DNA of 28,142 nt from a virus. The notes under the pieces were generated by a model. The model was not told the origin of the DNA. It saw nothing but the letters and a program-made list of their open reading frames with translations, and did no database searches. Positions 1 through 11,500 of the stretch are shown one piece after another. The position numbers and the translations under genes were made by a program. The DNA lies in IMG/VR virus record IMGVR_UViG_3300024354_000060, positions 1 to 28,142 of that record; one strand, written 5' to 3'. Positions within the stretch are counted from its first letter, which is position 1. Each line of letters begins with the position of its first letter.

Positions 1-2
1 AC

Positions 3-386
3 CTAGTTGAAGACGATTATCATAAGTTGTGCGGTTGGTGGAAGGATTGGAGATGGCCAGTTATATCGAAAGATTTCTTGCCAGAAAACGGTACAGGAGG
101 ACTTATGATATCAAGCAATGGAGTAGATGTATGCGCTGGTTTCGTGTACATGACAAACTCAAAGGTAGCTTGGATAGAGTTTATAGTATCTAACTTCCAT
201 TATAGAGAGAAAGACAGAAAGGAAGCCATAGAGTTATTAATATATTCTTTGCTAGAGATTTGTAAACAAAAAGGTTTGCTTTATGCTTTTTCAAGTTTAA
301 AGAGTCCATCTTTAATAAAGATGTACGAAAATTGTGGCTTTCAAAAAGGATCTACAAACACAACTGAAATGATAAAAACATTATGA
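3..386 (+). CDS. GNAT-family acetyltransferase, 5'-truncated by window edge
   Basis: The frame is open back to the first complete codon at base 3, so the gene begins outside the window; TTG at 27 is only an internal codon. The visible 127 residues have the form of the short GNAT proteins common in podovirus-like genomes: an aromatic segment (WWKDWRWP) and DFLPENG near the visible N-terminus, a beta-strand rich middle, a helix (RKEAIELLIYSLLEICKQKG) where acetyl-CoA binding is expected, and a C-terminal YENCGF motif typical of the last GNAT strand-helix. Such genes often sit next to internal virion protein genes, as here. The substrate is unknown. The next gene starts 1 nt after the stop, so it belongs to the late operon. 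Confidence 0.8.
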   Translation, partial: LVEDDYHKLCGWWKDWRWPVISKDFLPENGTGGLMISSNGVDVCAGFVYMTNSKVAWIEFIVSNFHYREKDRKEAIELLIYSLLEICKQKGLLYAFSSLKSPSLIKMYENCGFQKGSTNTTEMIKTL

Positions 387-387
387 T

Positions 388-1152
388 ATGGCAGCAGTAA
401 CAGGGGCAATGATAGCATTAGGTGGATTGGGCGTAAGTGCGGCACAAGCTATAAAGCAAAATAAAGCTATGAAAGAAGCTGATTCGGTTTCTCAAAAAGC
501 AAGTAAATATATTAAAGGAATTACCGAGCAAAATGCATTTAAGCAGACTCAAGTGGCAACACTTGGAACTCAGTTAGCACAACAGTCTCAAGCTCAGAGA
601 GAGGCACAAACAATGAATATGCTGCAAGGTGCTGGTGCTGAGGGAGTAATTGGAGGTGTAGGTCAGTTAACTACTGCTAACAATCAGTCTGATTTACAAA
701 GAGCTGCTGAACTTGATCAAATGCAATATGAAAGAGATACGATGCAGGCACAGGCACAGCAAGGAATAAATGCAAGAAAACAAGAAAGAGAGTTTGAAGT
801 TGGAATGAGTGAAAAACAAGACGCTGAAATGAGAAGAGCTCAGGCAGAGGCCAATAGAAACGCAGCTATTGAAAATGCGGTTGGTTTTGCTGGAAGCGCA
901 ATAAGTTCATTAAGTAAAATGGCTCCATTATATGGAAAGAAAAATTTAGGTCAAGATGAATTAGGGAAAACGCAATGGACTCCAGAACAATTTGCTAAAT
1001 TTGGAAATATAGGAAAATCTGGAGGAGTAGGGATAGGTGAAACAACAGATTTAGATTTTGAAGCAATAGGAGGAATGTCTAATCAAAAATTTAAACAATT
1101 TATGAAAGGTCTTACTCCAGAACAAAGACAAATGTTATTTAATCAACAATAA
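388..1152 (+). CDS. Probable internal virion protein (T7 gp14-like position and composition)
   Basis: This 254-residue protein opens with a hydrophobic Ala/Gly-rich helix (about residues 3-22). A long Gln/Ala/Glu-rich helical stretch follows (about 40-160), then a second short apolar segment (about 163-184) and a hydrophilic tail. Small Ala/Gln-rich proteins with an N-terminal apolar helix, placed just before two larger proteins, are the usual look of the T7 gp14-type ejection protein, which helps form the channel for DNA entry. That role is inferred from composition and gene order; no catalytic motif is seen. It starts 1 nt after the GNAT stop, and its TAA is followed directly by the ATG of the next gene. 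Confidence 0.6.
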   Translation: MAAVTGAMIALGGLGVSAAQAIKQNKAMKEADSVSQKASKYIKGITEQNAFKQTQVATLGTQLAQQSQAQREAQTMNMLQGAGAEGVIGGVGQLTTANNQSDLQRAAELDQMQYERDTMQAQAQQGINARKQEREFEVGMSEKQDAEMRRAQAEANRNAAIENAVGFAGSAISSLSKMAPLYGKKNLGQDELGKTQWTPEQFAKFGNIGKSGGVGIGETTDLDFEAIGGMSNQKFKQFMKGLTPEQRQMLFNQQ

Positions 1153-2583
1153 ATGTCAACAACTAGAAATAATTATGGAACATATGTTCCAGTGGCTGCG
1201 GTTGACTGGGGCAAGGCAATCGGTGGTTTATACAATACAATAAATCAGATTGGAATTGATAGAGAAAAACAGCGTGAAGACTTAGACAAGTTAATGACTG
1301 AATCAATATCATCCATTAATAACTCTGATTTATTAAAAACACAAAGTTTACAGGACTATGTTTTGGCTGGAGCTGACAACGGAAGAACCACAATAAATAA
1401 CGCAAACAAACAACTAAAGTCTGGTCAAATAACTCCAGCTCAGTATAGGGCAATAATAAATAACGTGAACACGTATTGGTCAACGTTTTCCAATAGCATG
1501 AAGAATTTTGATGCGACCAATCAAGAATTAATGAAAAGACAGCAGCCTGGAGAAAATGGTTCACCATCAGATGGATCTGATTTTGAGGCTTATTTAGCTC
1601 AACAACACGCTAATCTAGGTAATTTAAGAAATTCATCTTATATGTTTAATCCAGAGACTGGAGAAGGTTATATGGTAAATATAGATCCAGCAACTGGTAA
1701 ACCAAGCAAGGTGACTAATAGTATGGTAATTGCTGATCCATCAAACATTATGGATCAAAGGTTTGACTTTAGAAAATTCATCATTACAAACACAAAAGGA
1801 ATGATGGACGCATATATAGTTGAACATGGTAGCACAACTACTAGTAACCCAATGGAAAATAAAGCTGTAGCAGCATCAGTAATTTCAACAATAAATTCTT
1901 GCCTTACAAACCCAAGGATGATATCTCAAGTATTGGCTGATTTTGGTAATTACGGATACTATCAAACAGAAGAAGAAAAACAAAATATAATTAACTCAAG
2001 GATTGCTGAAGAAAATCAAGTTAGAATTGCTCAAGGTAAACCAGAGTTAACTGATGAGGAAAAGAAAAACCTATCTGAAAATCTATCTTCAGAGCTTATT
2101 CTTGTTCGTTTAGATGATGACAATAAGTATCAACCAGTAATAACGCCAGATCAAGAACAGGACGCAAGAGATTTGCTTCAAGACTTTATAGTTGCTCAGT
2201 TCCCATATAAGCAAACCGAGGAAGATGGAGGATACAGATCTGGAAGAAAGGTAGGCGGACTAACTGAGGTAAAAGTAGATAATTCCACTCAAGATTTTGC
2301 TAATAAATTTGTAAAGGCAATGGGTTCTGGTAAGAAATCAGTAGAAAAAATGAACGAACTATTAAAAGCTAGGGGAATACAGGTACAATGGGATGGAAGT
2401 GGTTTTGATGTACTTAAATATAAAGATAAAGAAAGTGAAGATCAGTACGGACGTAAAATAAAAGGAGAATGGGAGAAAACTCAATACGTGAATTTACCAT
2501 GGAGTGCCGAAGATTTTTGGAAGGCTTTAGGTCTAAATGAATCAAAATGGATAGCCGCAGTTAAACGAGCAAAAGGTCAATAA
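1153..2583 (+). CDS. Probable internal virion / structural protein (gp15-like position)
   Basis: This is a 476-residue soluble, mostly helical protein without signal peptide or membrane segment. Its ATG abuts the preceding TAA and its own TAA is one base before the next ATG, so the three genes are probably translated as a unit. The N-terminal 130 residues are Asn/Gln-rich and helical (LKSGQITPAQYRAIINNVNT). The middle has a beta-like segment (MFNPETGEGYMVNIDPATG), then an acidic helical stretch (TDEEKKNLSENL). I recognise no domain. The position between a gp14-like protein and a giant gp16-like protein makes an ejected internal virion protein the best guess; other virion-associated roles are possible. 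Confidence 0.55.
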   Translation: MSTTRNNYGTYVPVAAVDWGKAIGGLYNTINQIGIDREKQREDLDKLMTESISSINNSDLLKTQSLQDYVLAGADNGRTTINNANKQLKSGQITPAQYRAIINNVNTYWSTFSNSMKNFDATNQELMKRQQPGENGSPSDGSDFEAYLAQQHANLGNLRNSSYMFNPETGEGYMVNIDPATGKPSKVTNSMVIADPSNIMDQRFDFRKFIITNTKGMMDAYIVEHGSTTTSNPMENKAVAASVISTINSCLTNPRMISQVLADFGNYGYYQTEEEKQNIINSRIAEENQVRIAQGKPELTDEEKKNLSENLSSELILVRLDDDNKYQPVITPDQEQDARDLLQDFIVAQFPYKQTEEDGGYRSGRKVGGLTEVKVDNSTQDFANKFVKAMGSGKKSVEKMNELLKARGIQVQWDGSGFDVLKYKDKESEDQYGRKIKGEWEKTQYVNLPWSAEDFWKALGLNESKWIAAVKRAKGQ

Positions 2584-2584
2584 A

Positions 2585-5500
2585 ATGGAAGAACTTTTCT
2601 CACAATCATCAGATAGATTGACAGATATGACTACCAATCCGCCAGAAGGTAAGCCTGACGGAATATATACCTATCCTGGTGTTGATGCCTCATATAAAAA
2701 AGAAAATGGAAAGTGGTATAAATCAATTGGAGTTAATGCTCCTTATGAAGAACTAACTCAAGGAAACGTTGCTGAAAGAATAAAGCAGTTGGAGTTAAAT
2801 GCTGTTTCAGTTGATTCAAAAAGACCAAACGGAATATATACTTACCCTGGTGTTGATGCATTATATAAAAAAGAAGACGGTATATGGTATAGAAAGACTG
2901 GTGATAAATACACTCAGTTATTTAGTGGTAATGTACCAGAAAGAATCAAGCAGTTAGAATTAAATTCCGTAAAAGTAGAAAAAGACGAAGAGCCATTAGG
3001 AGTTTACAGAAACAATCAAGACTTTGACGTAATACAGCCAGTAAGAAAGCTTGATGATAATTTTCAAAGACCATCAACCGAGTTATTTCCAGGAGTTAGA
3101 GATAAAGTAAATATAGAAAATGAATTTAAAATCCCAAATCTTAGATTAAATGAAAATGAACAAGGAATAAAGATATGGCAACAGTCAAAATCCGTAGACT
3201 TTAAACATCAACCAATTGACAAAAATACTGGAGAATTAACTGGACCATCTTACCATATTGTATATGAAGACATAACAGACCCTAAAAAAGTTTCAAAATT
3301 AAATTCTAAATACAATCAGGATGCGTCTACAATTAACACAGAAAAAGTGTTTACTGGTTATCCAGGTAAAGAGGGTACAGAGTATATAATTGATGATAAC
3401 AACCTTTGGAAAGTAAAGAGGCCAGGTTCTCAAGAATTCTTGACAATAACAGACCCAAACTCTGTAAAATCATTAAATAGTCATTTTAAACAAAGTGCTG
3501 ATGTATTTGATAATGATAAGGCCATCAAGTTAAAAAAAGAAAACGAAAAAATATTAGATCTTAGATACAGGATAAATAAAATAGATGAAAATCTAATAGG
3601 AGATAGCGAAGGAAATGTTGTAGAAAAATTAAGTGAATTGTTTCCAGAGTATGAGTTTTCTGAGGCTGGATGGGGAACCGACAATGTACTAGTAAAAAGT
3701 AAGTCTAATGAAATAATGATATCATTAGATAACTGGTATAGTGAAGATGATAATAATCAAGCTTTAGTATTAAGAAACTTTCTAAGAAATAATATAGGGG
3801 ATATTGATGAGAAAAGATACAAAGCCGTACTAAATCAAAGAATGCTTGATAGAGTAGAAAATAAATACCATAACACATTTGGATTATCTACTTTGGACAG
3901 GTATTTAGAAGCGACTAAATGGGAAGGTGTACCAATAGATATAAAACAAAAAACAGAAGAATCAAGAAAAGAATTTGCAATTGATCTAGGTTTACAATAT
4001 AAGGAAACAGTATTAAGAACAAAAGACTTAAATGAAAACGAAAAAAATGCAGCGCTAGCAAGTTTAAAACAAGACAAAGAATCAATATCAATAATAAATA
4101 AATATGCTGACGATGTAAAATCTGAATACAATATAGTATCGTCATATAAAAAAGATATAAATAATTCAATTATAGGTTTAGATAATAAATCAAAAGAAAT
4201 TGATTCAGATAAAAAAAATATAGAGCTATATATAAAAAACATACAAGAAAGAGTTAACAATAATCAGATAACTCAAGAAGAACTTGATAAAGCAAATTCA
4301 TACATAAAAGATCAGTACTCTAAATTAAATATAAAGATAGAACAATACAATAAAGAGTCTGATGATTTAAAATTAAACATAAAAAATTTAGATGAAAAAT
4401 CATTATCATTAAAAAATAATTTAAAAAATGTATCTCTATCTCAAGATGCAGTAAATAAGTCTATTGCCGCAAATTATTTAATAAAAGAACAGCAAGGAAC
4501 ATTTATTGGAGGACTAGGATATTCAGCTGTTGATGGTATACTTTCTATACCTAGGATGATTGCTCAGGCCGATAAACAAACCAAAGACGAGTGGATTCAA
4601 GCTATTGTTGGTGCAGGTACAACTGAGGAGTATATGAACTCAGATGATAGATGGGACCTTACAAAGGCTGCATTTCAAATGTCAAGGTCAATGTCAGCCA
4701 TGGCGGCTGGATGGGCACTTACAGGTGGGGGGACTTTGGCTCCTGCGGCAATAGGAGAATACTTATCTCTTTATGCTATGAGCTATTATGAGATGAAGGA
4801 TGAGCTTGATCAAATGGACATACCTGGTGTATCTGACAGAGACAAATTACTTATGTCTGGAGCTTATGGAATTGTAGGATCAGTTCTTGAAAGATTTGGG
4901 TTGAGCTATGCCCTCGGAAATAAAGTATTAAAAAGAAGTATATCCAATGAGGTTCTTAAGTTAGCGTTTAGTCAGATCCCAAAGAATGCTTCAAAAGAAA
5001 TGATTGAGGCACAGATAGGAAATAGTATTAAAACTTTAATAGGAAAGGGTGTTATAACTACACTTGGAACATCATTGGTTGAGGGTGGAGTTGAAGGTAG
5101 TCAAAGATTGGCTCAACTTGGAATTGAGGAGGCATACGATAGAATGAAAGGTACAGGTTATTTTAATAATCAGTCTGCTTATGAGATACTAGGAGATGTA
5201 GCTTACGAGTCTTATATGGGATTCTTAGGTGGTGGTATTGTAGAAACAATACAACAATCTGGAGACGTATTAAAAAATGGTACATCTGCATTTAAAAACG
5301 AGAAGCAAATACAACTACTAATAGAATCATCAAGAACACTTGGTATAGATGAAGCACTAGTATCCAAGCTAAAGTCAGACATGCTAAATGGCAAAATAAC
5401 AAAGCAAGAGGCCGAGGATATGCTTAACTCATTTAAAGAGATTAAGGGTAAGATTAATTCAATACCAAGTGATATGTCTATTGAAAATCAATCTAAGGCA

Positions 5501-8500
5501 TTAGACTTAATACTAGAAAGAGATAAACTCAACAAAGAAATAGAAGGGAAAGACCCTAACTTAGTTAAACCGCAGTCAGACAGGATAACTGAGATAAACA
5601 ATCGTCTGCAAGAATTATCAAAAGAAAATGCCGTACAAGAGCCAAGCACAGAGAGCGTACTTCCACGCCAACCAGAAACAACTGGAGAAACAGGGGGTGA
5701 ACGTGAAGGAATGGGACAAGGAGTCCAAGGGGAAGAAGTTGCCCAAGAAGGTGTCGAGCAAGCCCCAATCGAAAGCAAAGTCCAAGAAATAATTCCAGGT
5801 GAGAAGGCCACAGTTGCTGACGTAGACATCGTATATCCAACAGAGCCACAGGCAGAGGAAAGAAAGGCATTTAGATCTACCAGTGAGTACGTTGAGAACG
5901 TATCTAAAGAACTCCCTATTGAAGATGTAGAGACGTTGACAAAAGAACTTGACGGAGACTTCGGTTTGCTTACAGCTGAGAACCCAATGGCACAACCTCT
6001 TACCGAGGAAGAAAACAAACAACTAAACCAAAAGGCTGAGGAGTGGCTAAATAAAAAGGGATACAAGCCAAGACGTGTGACTGGAAAGTATGGACAGGCA
6101 GAGAACTCTTTCTTTGTGCCTAACCTAACAAGACAGGATGCTATTGAATTTGCTAAACAGTTTAACCAAGAGTCTGTAGCACACTCTGACGGATTGGTGT
6201 ACCAAGACGGATCAATGAATCCAAGGGTAAAGGCTAACGATAATTTAAGCTTTACTGAGAGCTATAACCCAGGCTCTGACTTTGTTTCTGTAGTGAACAC
6301 AAAGGATGGCCTAAAGACATTCTCTATTGGATACAACTTTGACGAGAAGGTAATGCCAGAGCAACAGGCTGCTACACAAATATCTGAGGTTACTATTACT
6401 CCAGAGACCAGCCAGACTGTTACTGAAAGAATTAATAAGGAGACTGACACAAAAAGAAAAAAAGTCTTTACAGCTGTTCAGAAGGTATTGTCTGCTATTC
6501 CTAATGCAAAAATAATTTTGCACGACAACACTGATGCATTTGTTGCTGGTGTTGCCAAGTCTGCTGGTATAACAAACGATGAGGCTATATCTCAAGGTGT
6601 TAATAACAACAGAGGGTCATACGTTAATGGTGATATACATATTAACTTAGAAACGGCTGGCGTGACCACCGTTTTCCACGAAGCATTCCACGACCTATTG
6701 GCTAAGAAGGGTATGGATAACAATGCATTGTTAGACATGGCTAAAGGTCTTAAATCAGTTATATCCGACAAAGCACTTAAGACAAGACTTGATAAATTTG
6801 TATCTAACTATGAGCAGGGAGAAAGAGCTGAGGAGTATACTACTGAGCTTGGAGCCATCATGGCTGAGGCTCAGAGAGAACTATCTACAACAAAGTTCCA
6901 GCAGTTTAAAACACTAGTCAATAAGATTGCCAAGAAGCTAGGTCTTCCTGTTGTCTTTTCTGCTGCATCAACTGCACAGGACGCTGTTGACTTTATGAAC
7001 TCAATGTCTGGTAAGCTTGGAAGAGGTGAGCAGATTGAGGTTGGTAATGTATCTAAAGTTATTCCATCTGAAACAGATAAATATGGTAACTTAAAAAAAC
7101 CTTCAGAATCATCAATAAAAAACATTAAAAATCAAAAACCAAAAATAGTAAATGATGCAAAGTCAAATGTAAAAGAGGGTAAAACTGTAAGCACTAGACT
7201 TCCTAAAAAAGATAATATACATTCTACTAGAGACTACATAGTAAGTATGAAATCTCTAGAAGAAGATGCGTCTAAGGATAAAAAAATACAGGATCAATAT
7301 ATAAAAATAGCAAAAGAAATATCTTCATACGGTATATCAAAAATAAAAAATGTAGAAAATTTTGATGATGCTAAAAAAGTAGTAAATGATTTTAAAAATT
7401 CTGTAAAGTCTAACTTAAAATGGTTACATAACTCATTTGGTGTTGATGTAAGAGACATATCAAAGTTATGGTATGATGGAGCAAATATTATTTGTAATAA
7501 AATAGCAAATCAATATAATTATTCCTTAGAACAAGTATCTGGAGTAATGGCTGTACTTAGTCCTCAAATGGATTGGTTTAGAAATTTATCATTAGGCGAA
7601 AGAGTAATAGATATTTATACTAATCAACAGAATTCTATTTTTGATTCTAAAATGATAGATTATGTAAATAATGCTACGTCTGGTACTGGTAAAAATAAAG
7701 TACCATTATTTAAAGATTCTAAAGAAATAATTTCAAGAGTAAAGAATAAAAAATTATCAGAATTAAACAATAAAGACAAAGCATATTTTATCAGAGTATT
7801 TGATGAGGTATATAATTCGAGAGAATATAATAACATATCTCCTAATGGAGAAGTAAATGGATTAGTTAGAAAATCTGATGGATCTCCTGGAGCTTGTGGA
7901 TGGGGAGCATTTCCTACAATAGAAAAATCAATATCAATACTTCAAGATGGATCTATTGAAAATATATCTTCTAATCTTGGTAATATGCATAAGGTTAGAA
8001 ATTTCTTTAACAATATATCTAATCCAAATGATCCAGATGCAGTTACTATAGATACTCACGCAGTTGCTGCTGGATTACTTCTACCATTAAGCGGAAGCTC
8101 AAAGCAAGTGCTATATAATTTTGGTGGTGCAGGAAATGTAAATACTGGAATGACTGGAACATATCCAGTATATGCGGATGCTTATAGAGAACTAGCAAAA
8201 GAACTTGGATTGCTTCCAAGAGAAGTTCAAAGTATAACTTGGGAAGCTGTGAGAGGTTTATTTAAAGCTACATTTAAGTCAAACAAAAATAACGAGTTAA
8301 ATATAAATAAAGTATGGGATGATTATAGTTCTGGATCTATATCTTTAGATGAAGCTCATACTAAAATAGAAGATATTGCTGGAGGAATAAGTAAACCAGT
8401 TTGGTTTGAATATATGGCTGATGGAAATAAAATATCAATGGATGAAAATTCAGCAGCTGTAGATCAATCTAATCTTGATAATGAATCCATAGAACCATCA

Positions 8501-11500
8501 AAAATCAAGGCCCAGAAAGTACTTCCAGAAAGTGTAGAGAAAAGACTTACTGAAGATGGAAATGGTAACTACGTGTTCCATCACTACTCAAGTTCAAAGA
8601 GAGACTCAATAAAACCAACTACTGGTGATGGTAGCTTTATGGTTTCTAAGGAAGAGGCATCTGCACTAGCTAGTGTAAATGGTGTTGCACAGTACTACGC
8701 AATGGCTGATCAAAAAGAACAGGGCACTGGTAACGTTCAGCATACCGTACTTGTTCCTATGAATGAGGTATACTACTTACAAGAAGACAAGTTAAACCTA
8801 TACGATAAGGCAAAAGAAGAGTTCCAAAAGGCTAGACCAGGACAGGCGTTTAGTCCTAACTATCAAGCTGCATGGATTGGAAAGGTAGCCAATGATATGG
8901 GTTATAAGATGCTTGTTAGCGAGTGGAGAAATGGAGAACTTAGAGCTCAAACAACACTAGAGTTAAAACCAGAGTCTAATAATATAGAGATGAAACCTAG
9001 AGAAAAGGTGACGTTTAATGTTGGTGACAAGGTAAATGTATTTGGTGACGATGCTGTTGTGACAGAAGTTAACGGTGATATCGTATCCTACAAGGGAGAC
9101 AGATCATCAGGATCTATTAATGTAGTTCGAAGCAAGCAGTCAATTAAAAAGATAACATCTGCTAGGTTTCAGAAACAATCCAAAGAAGACGCTATACAAG
9201 ACGCCAAGGATATACACGAAAAGTCGTTCAAAAGATTTAAAGATAGTAAGAGAGCTATAGCGAACGCTGTAAATAATCTTGAGAAGTCAAAGTGGTACAG
9301 AGATGCTGACGATATACAGAGAGAAGAGGCCGTAAGAGAAATCAAAAATTTCTTTGGAGAAAAAATAAAGTCCGCCCCATCTGTTGCTAAGGTTACTGGT
9401 AAAACAAAACAAACAGCATTTGTGTCCGACCTTGCTGCCGCAATTCGTGACCAGATCAAGCTACAGGCACGATCATCTAGAGAGACGGCTAAGAACATTA
9501 ACGACAGACGTAAGGCACTTGGTACAGCAATAAAAGAGGTAGTTAGCAAATACAAAGGAAAGATCACAGAGAGACAGCTAAAGTCTATAAATACAAGGAT
9601 TGCAAATGTTAATCTATTTAACCAAGAAATGGTTGAGAGAGTAATAGACTACGTGAACAAGGTGATGAACAATGCCGAGTATGCTACTAAAGTAAACAAC
9701 GCATTTGCAGAGAGACGTGCCATTAGACGAATGATGAAGTCTGGAAACATGGCAGAGACTGTCGCTGTTGCTAAGGAATTCACTCAGATTGATCCGTCAA
9801 TGGTTGATGACATAGATGCGTACCTAGAGATGGCCCAAAAAATAAGAGGGGCCGTAAAGTCATCAAGACGTGTAGGAGAAACCGTATCATTAAAGCAGAT
9901 TGTGAACTTTGGTGAGGCATACGAGTACATTAAACCTGTACTTGATGCACAAGAAGAGTCCATGAAGAACATGCTATTGGCGGAGCACAACGATCTTGTT
10001 GAGTCTGGAGTAATATCTAAGGATATGACCTTAAAAGATATCAATAAAATACTTAATAAGATAAGGCTTGATGAAAAGGTAGATTCAAACGAAGAAGAAT
10101 CTGCAAGAGAATTTCTTAAAAATAAATTGTATTTATTAAAATTGCAATTAGGTTCATACATTGAAAACAAAGGTTACAACCCACTTACTGGTGAGGTTAT
10201 GGATATTAGTGACCGCAACAAGCAGATGATTGCAAAGGTTGTTAAGTCAGACATGAACAACATGTCTACCAAACAAATGACCGAAATGGTTGACTCTCTG
10301 TATAACTTTTTAGAGAACGGAGCAGTAGGAGGTATAGAGGCGGCATACAATACTTATGTTGGCGAAAAAAATGCCGCATCTCTTGAAAAACAAGTCGTGG
10401 TTGCAAGGCCATTAAAAATGTACTTCAATAAAAAACTTGGACAAGTATCTGCTTATGAAGTAACATCACTAACTGAGTTGTTCAATAGAATGTTTGTTGG
10501 AGTTACAAAAGGTATAGACGTAATGACAGATTCTGGACTTGCTGATGTTATATTAGGTGCAAACAAAGCAAGAAGACAAGTAAAAGAAATACAAGACAAC
10601 TACGTTAAAAAGTTTGGAAAAATTAAAAACTTTTTTCAAATTGAAAATGTATACGAAAGAGGAGCGCTTGCATTTTTAACTAGAAACTTAATAGGAAGCG
10701 ACATAGAAGTAAAGTCAGAATTTAATAGACGTGTAGATATATTATTACAAAGTATTGATGCGCTAAGAAATGGAACCGAAAGAGAACAAAAAATGGCTGA
10801 TGTCTATGAAAAAGTATTAGGAAAACTAGACGTAAATTCAAGGGATCTTAATACAATTAAAAGTAAAGCATCAAGCACAAATATTGAAGCTGTAGAATGG
10901 TGGATAAATGAGTGGTCAACACACTACTCTGATTTATCTGACGTGTCTAAGTCTGTTTATAATACAATACTAGGAAAGGATGTAAACTATACTCCAGATA
11001 GACTTAAAACAACATCAGAAGGTTCTAGTCAGACAATAAATGATAAAATACTAGAAAGTAAATCAGCATTTTTAATGAATACTGATGCTATAACAGACAC
11101 AAACGAGTCTGGTGTAATGATAGCTTCTGTTAGACCTAAACAATTGCCAAAAGGAAGATACGTAAGCCTAGATTTTGATGTAAATAATATAGAATCACTT
11201 ACAGGTGCATTGGTCGATATAAATACAGCTGGAGCCATAAGACAGGTATCATCATTTTTTAAATCAAAATCATTTAAATCAATTGTTCCCTCAGTGGAAG
11301 ATAGGACAATGTTAAATGAAAGAGTAAATAAATATATAAGAAGAGCAAAGAATAAATTATCTGTTCCTAGCGATGTATTTAGAAATATTGACAACGCACT
11401 AAATACCATATCATCAGTAGGTACAGCGTTAGGCCTAGGTGGTGTATTTCAGTCAGTTAAACAGACAGTTTCTGTTGCTATGAGTACAGCAATACAGACA

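Noticed and set aside
3481-4260. Long minus-strand frames opposite the coiled-coil part of the giant gene
   Set aside because: They are low-complexity Ser/Phe/Leu frames mirroring a Lys/Asn/Glu-rich coding strand, overlap each other, and have no gene-like spacing.
5488-7125. Several minus-strand frames opposite the linker and zincin region, up to 192 codons
   Set aside because: They overlap one another in different frames and face a coding strand with clear domain motifs; typical antisense shadows.
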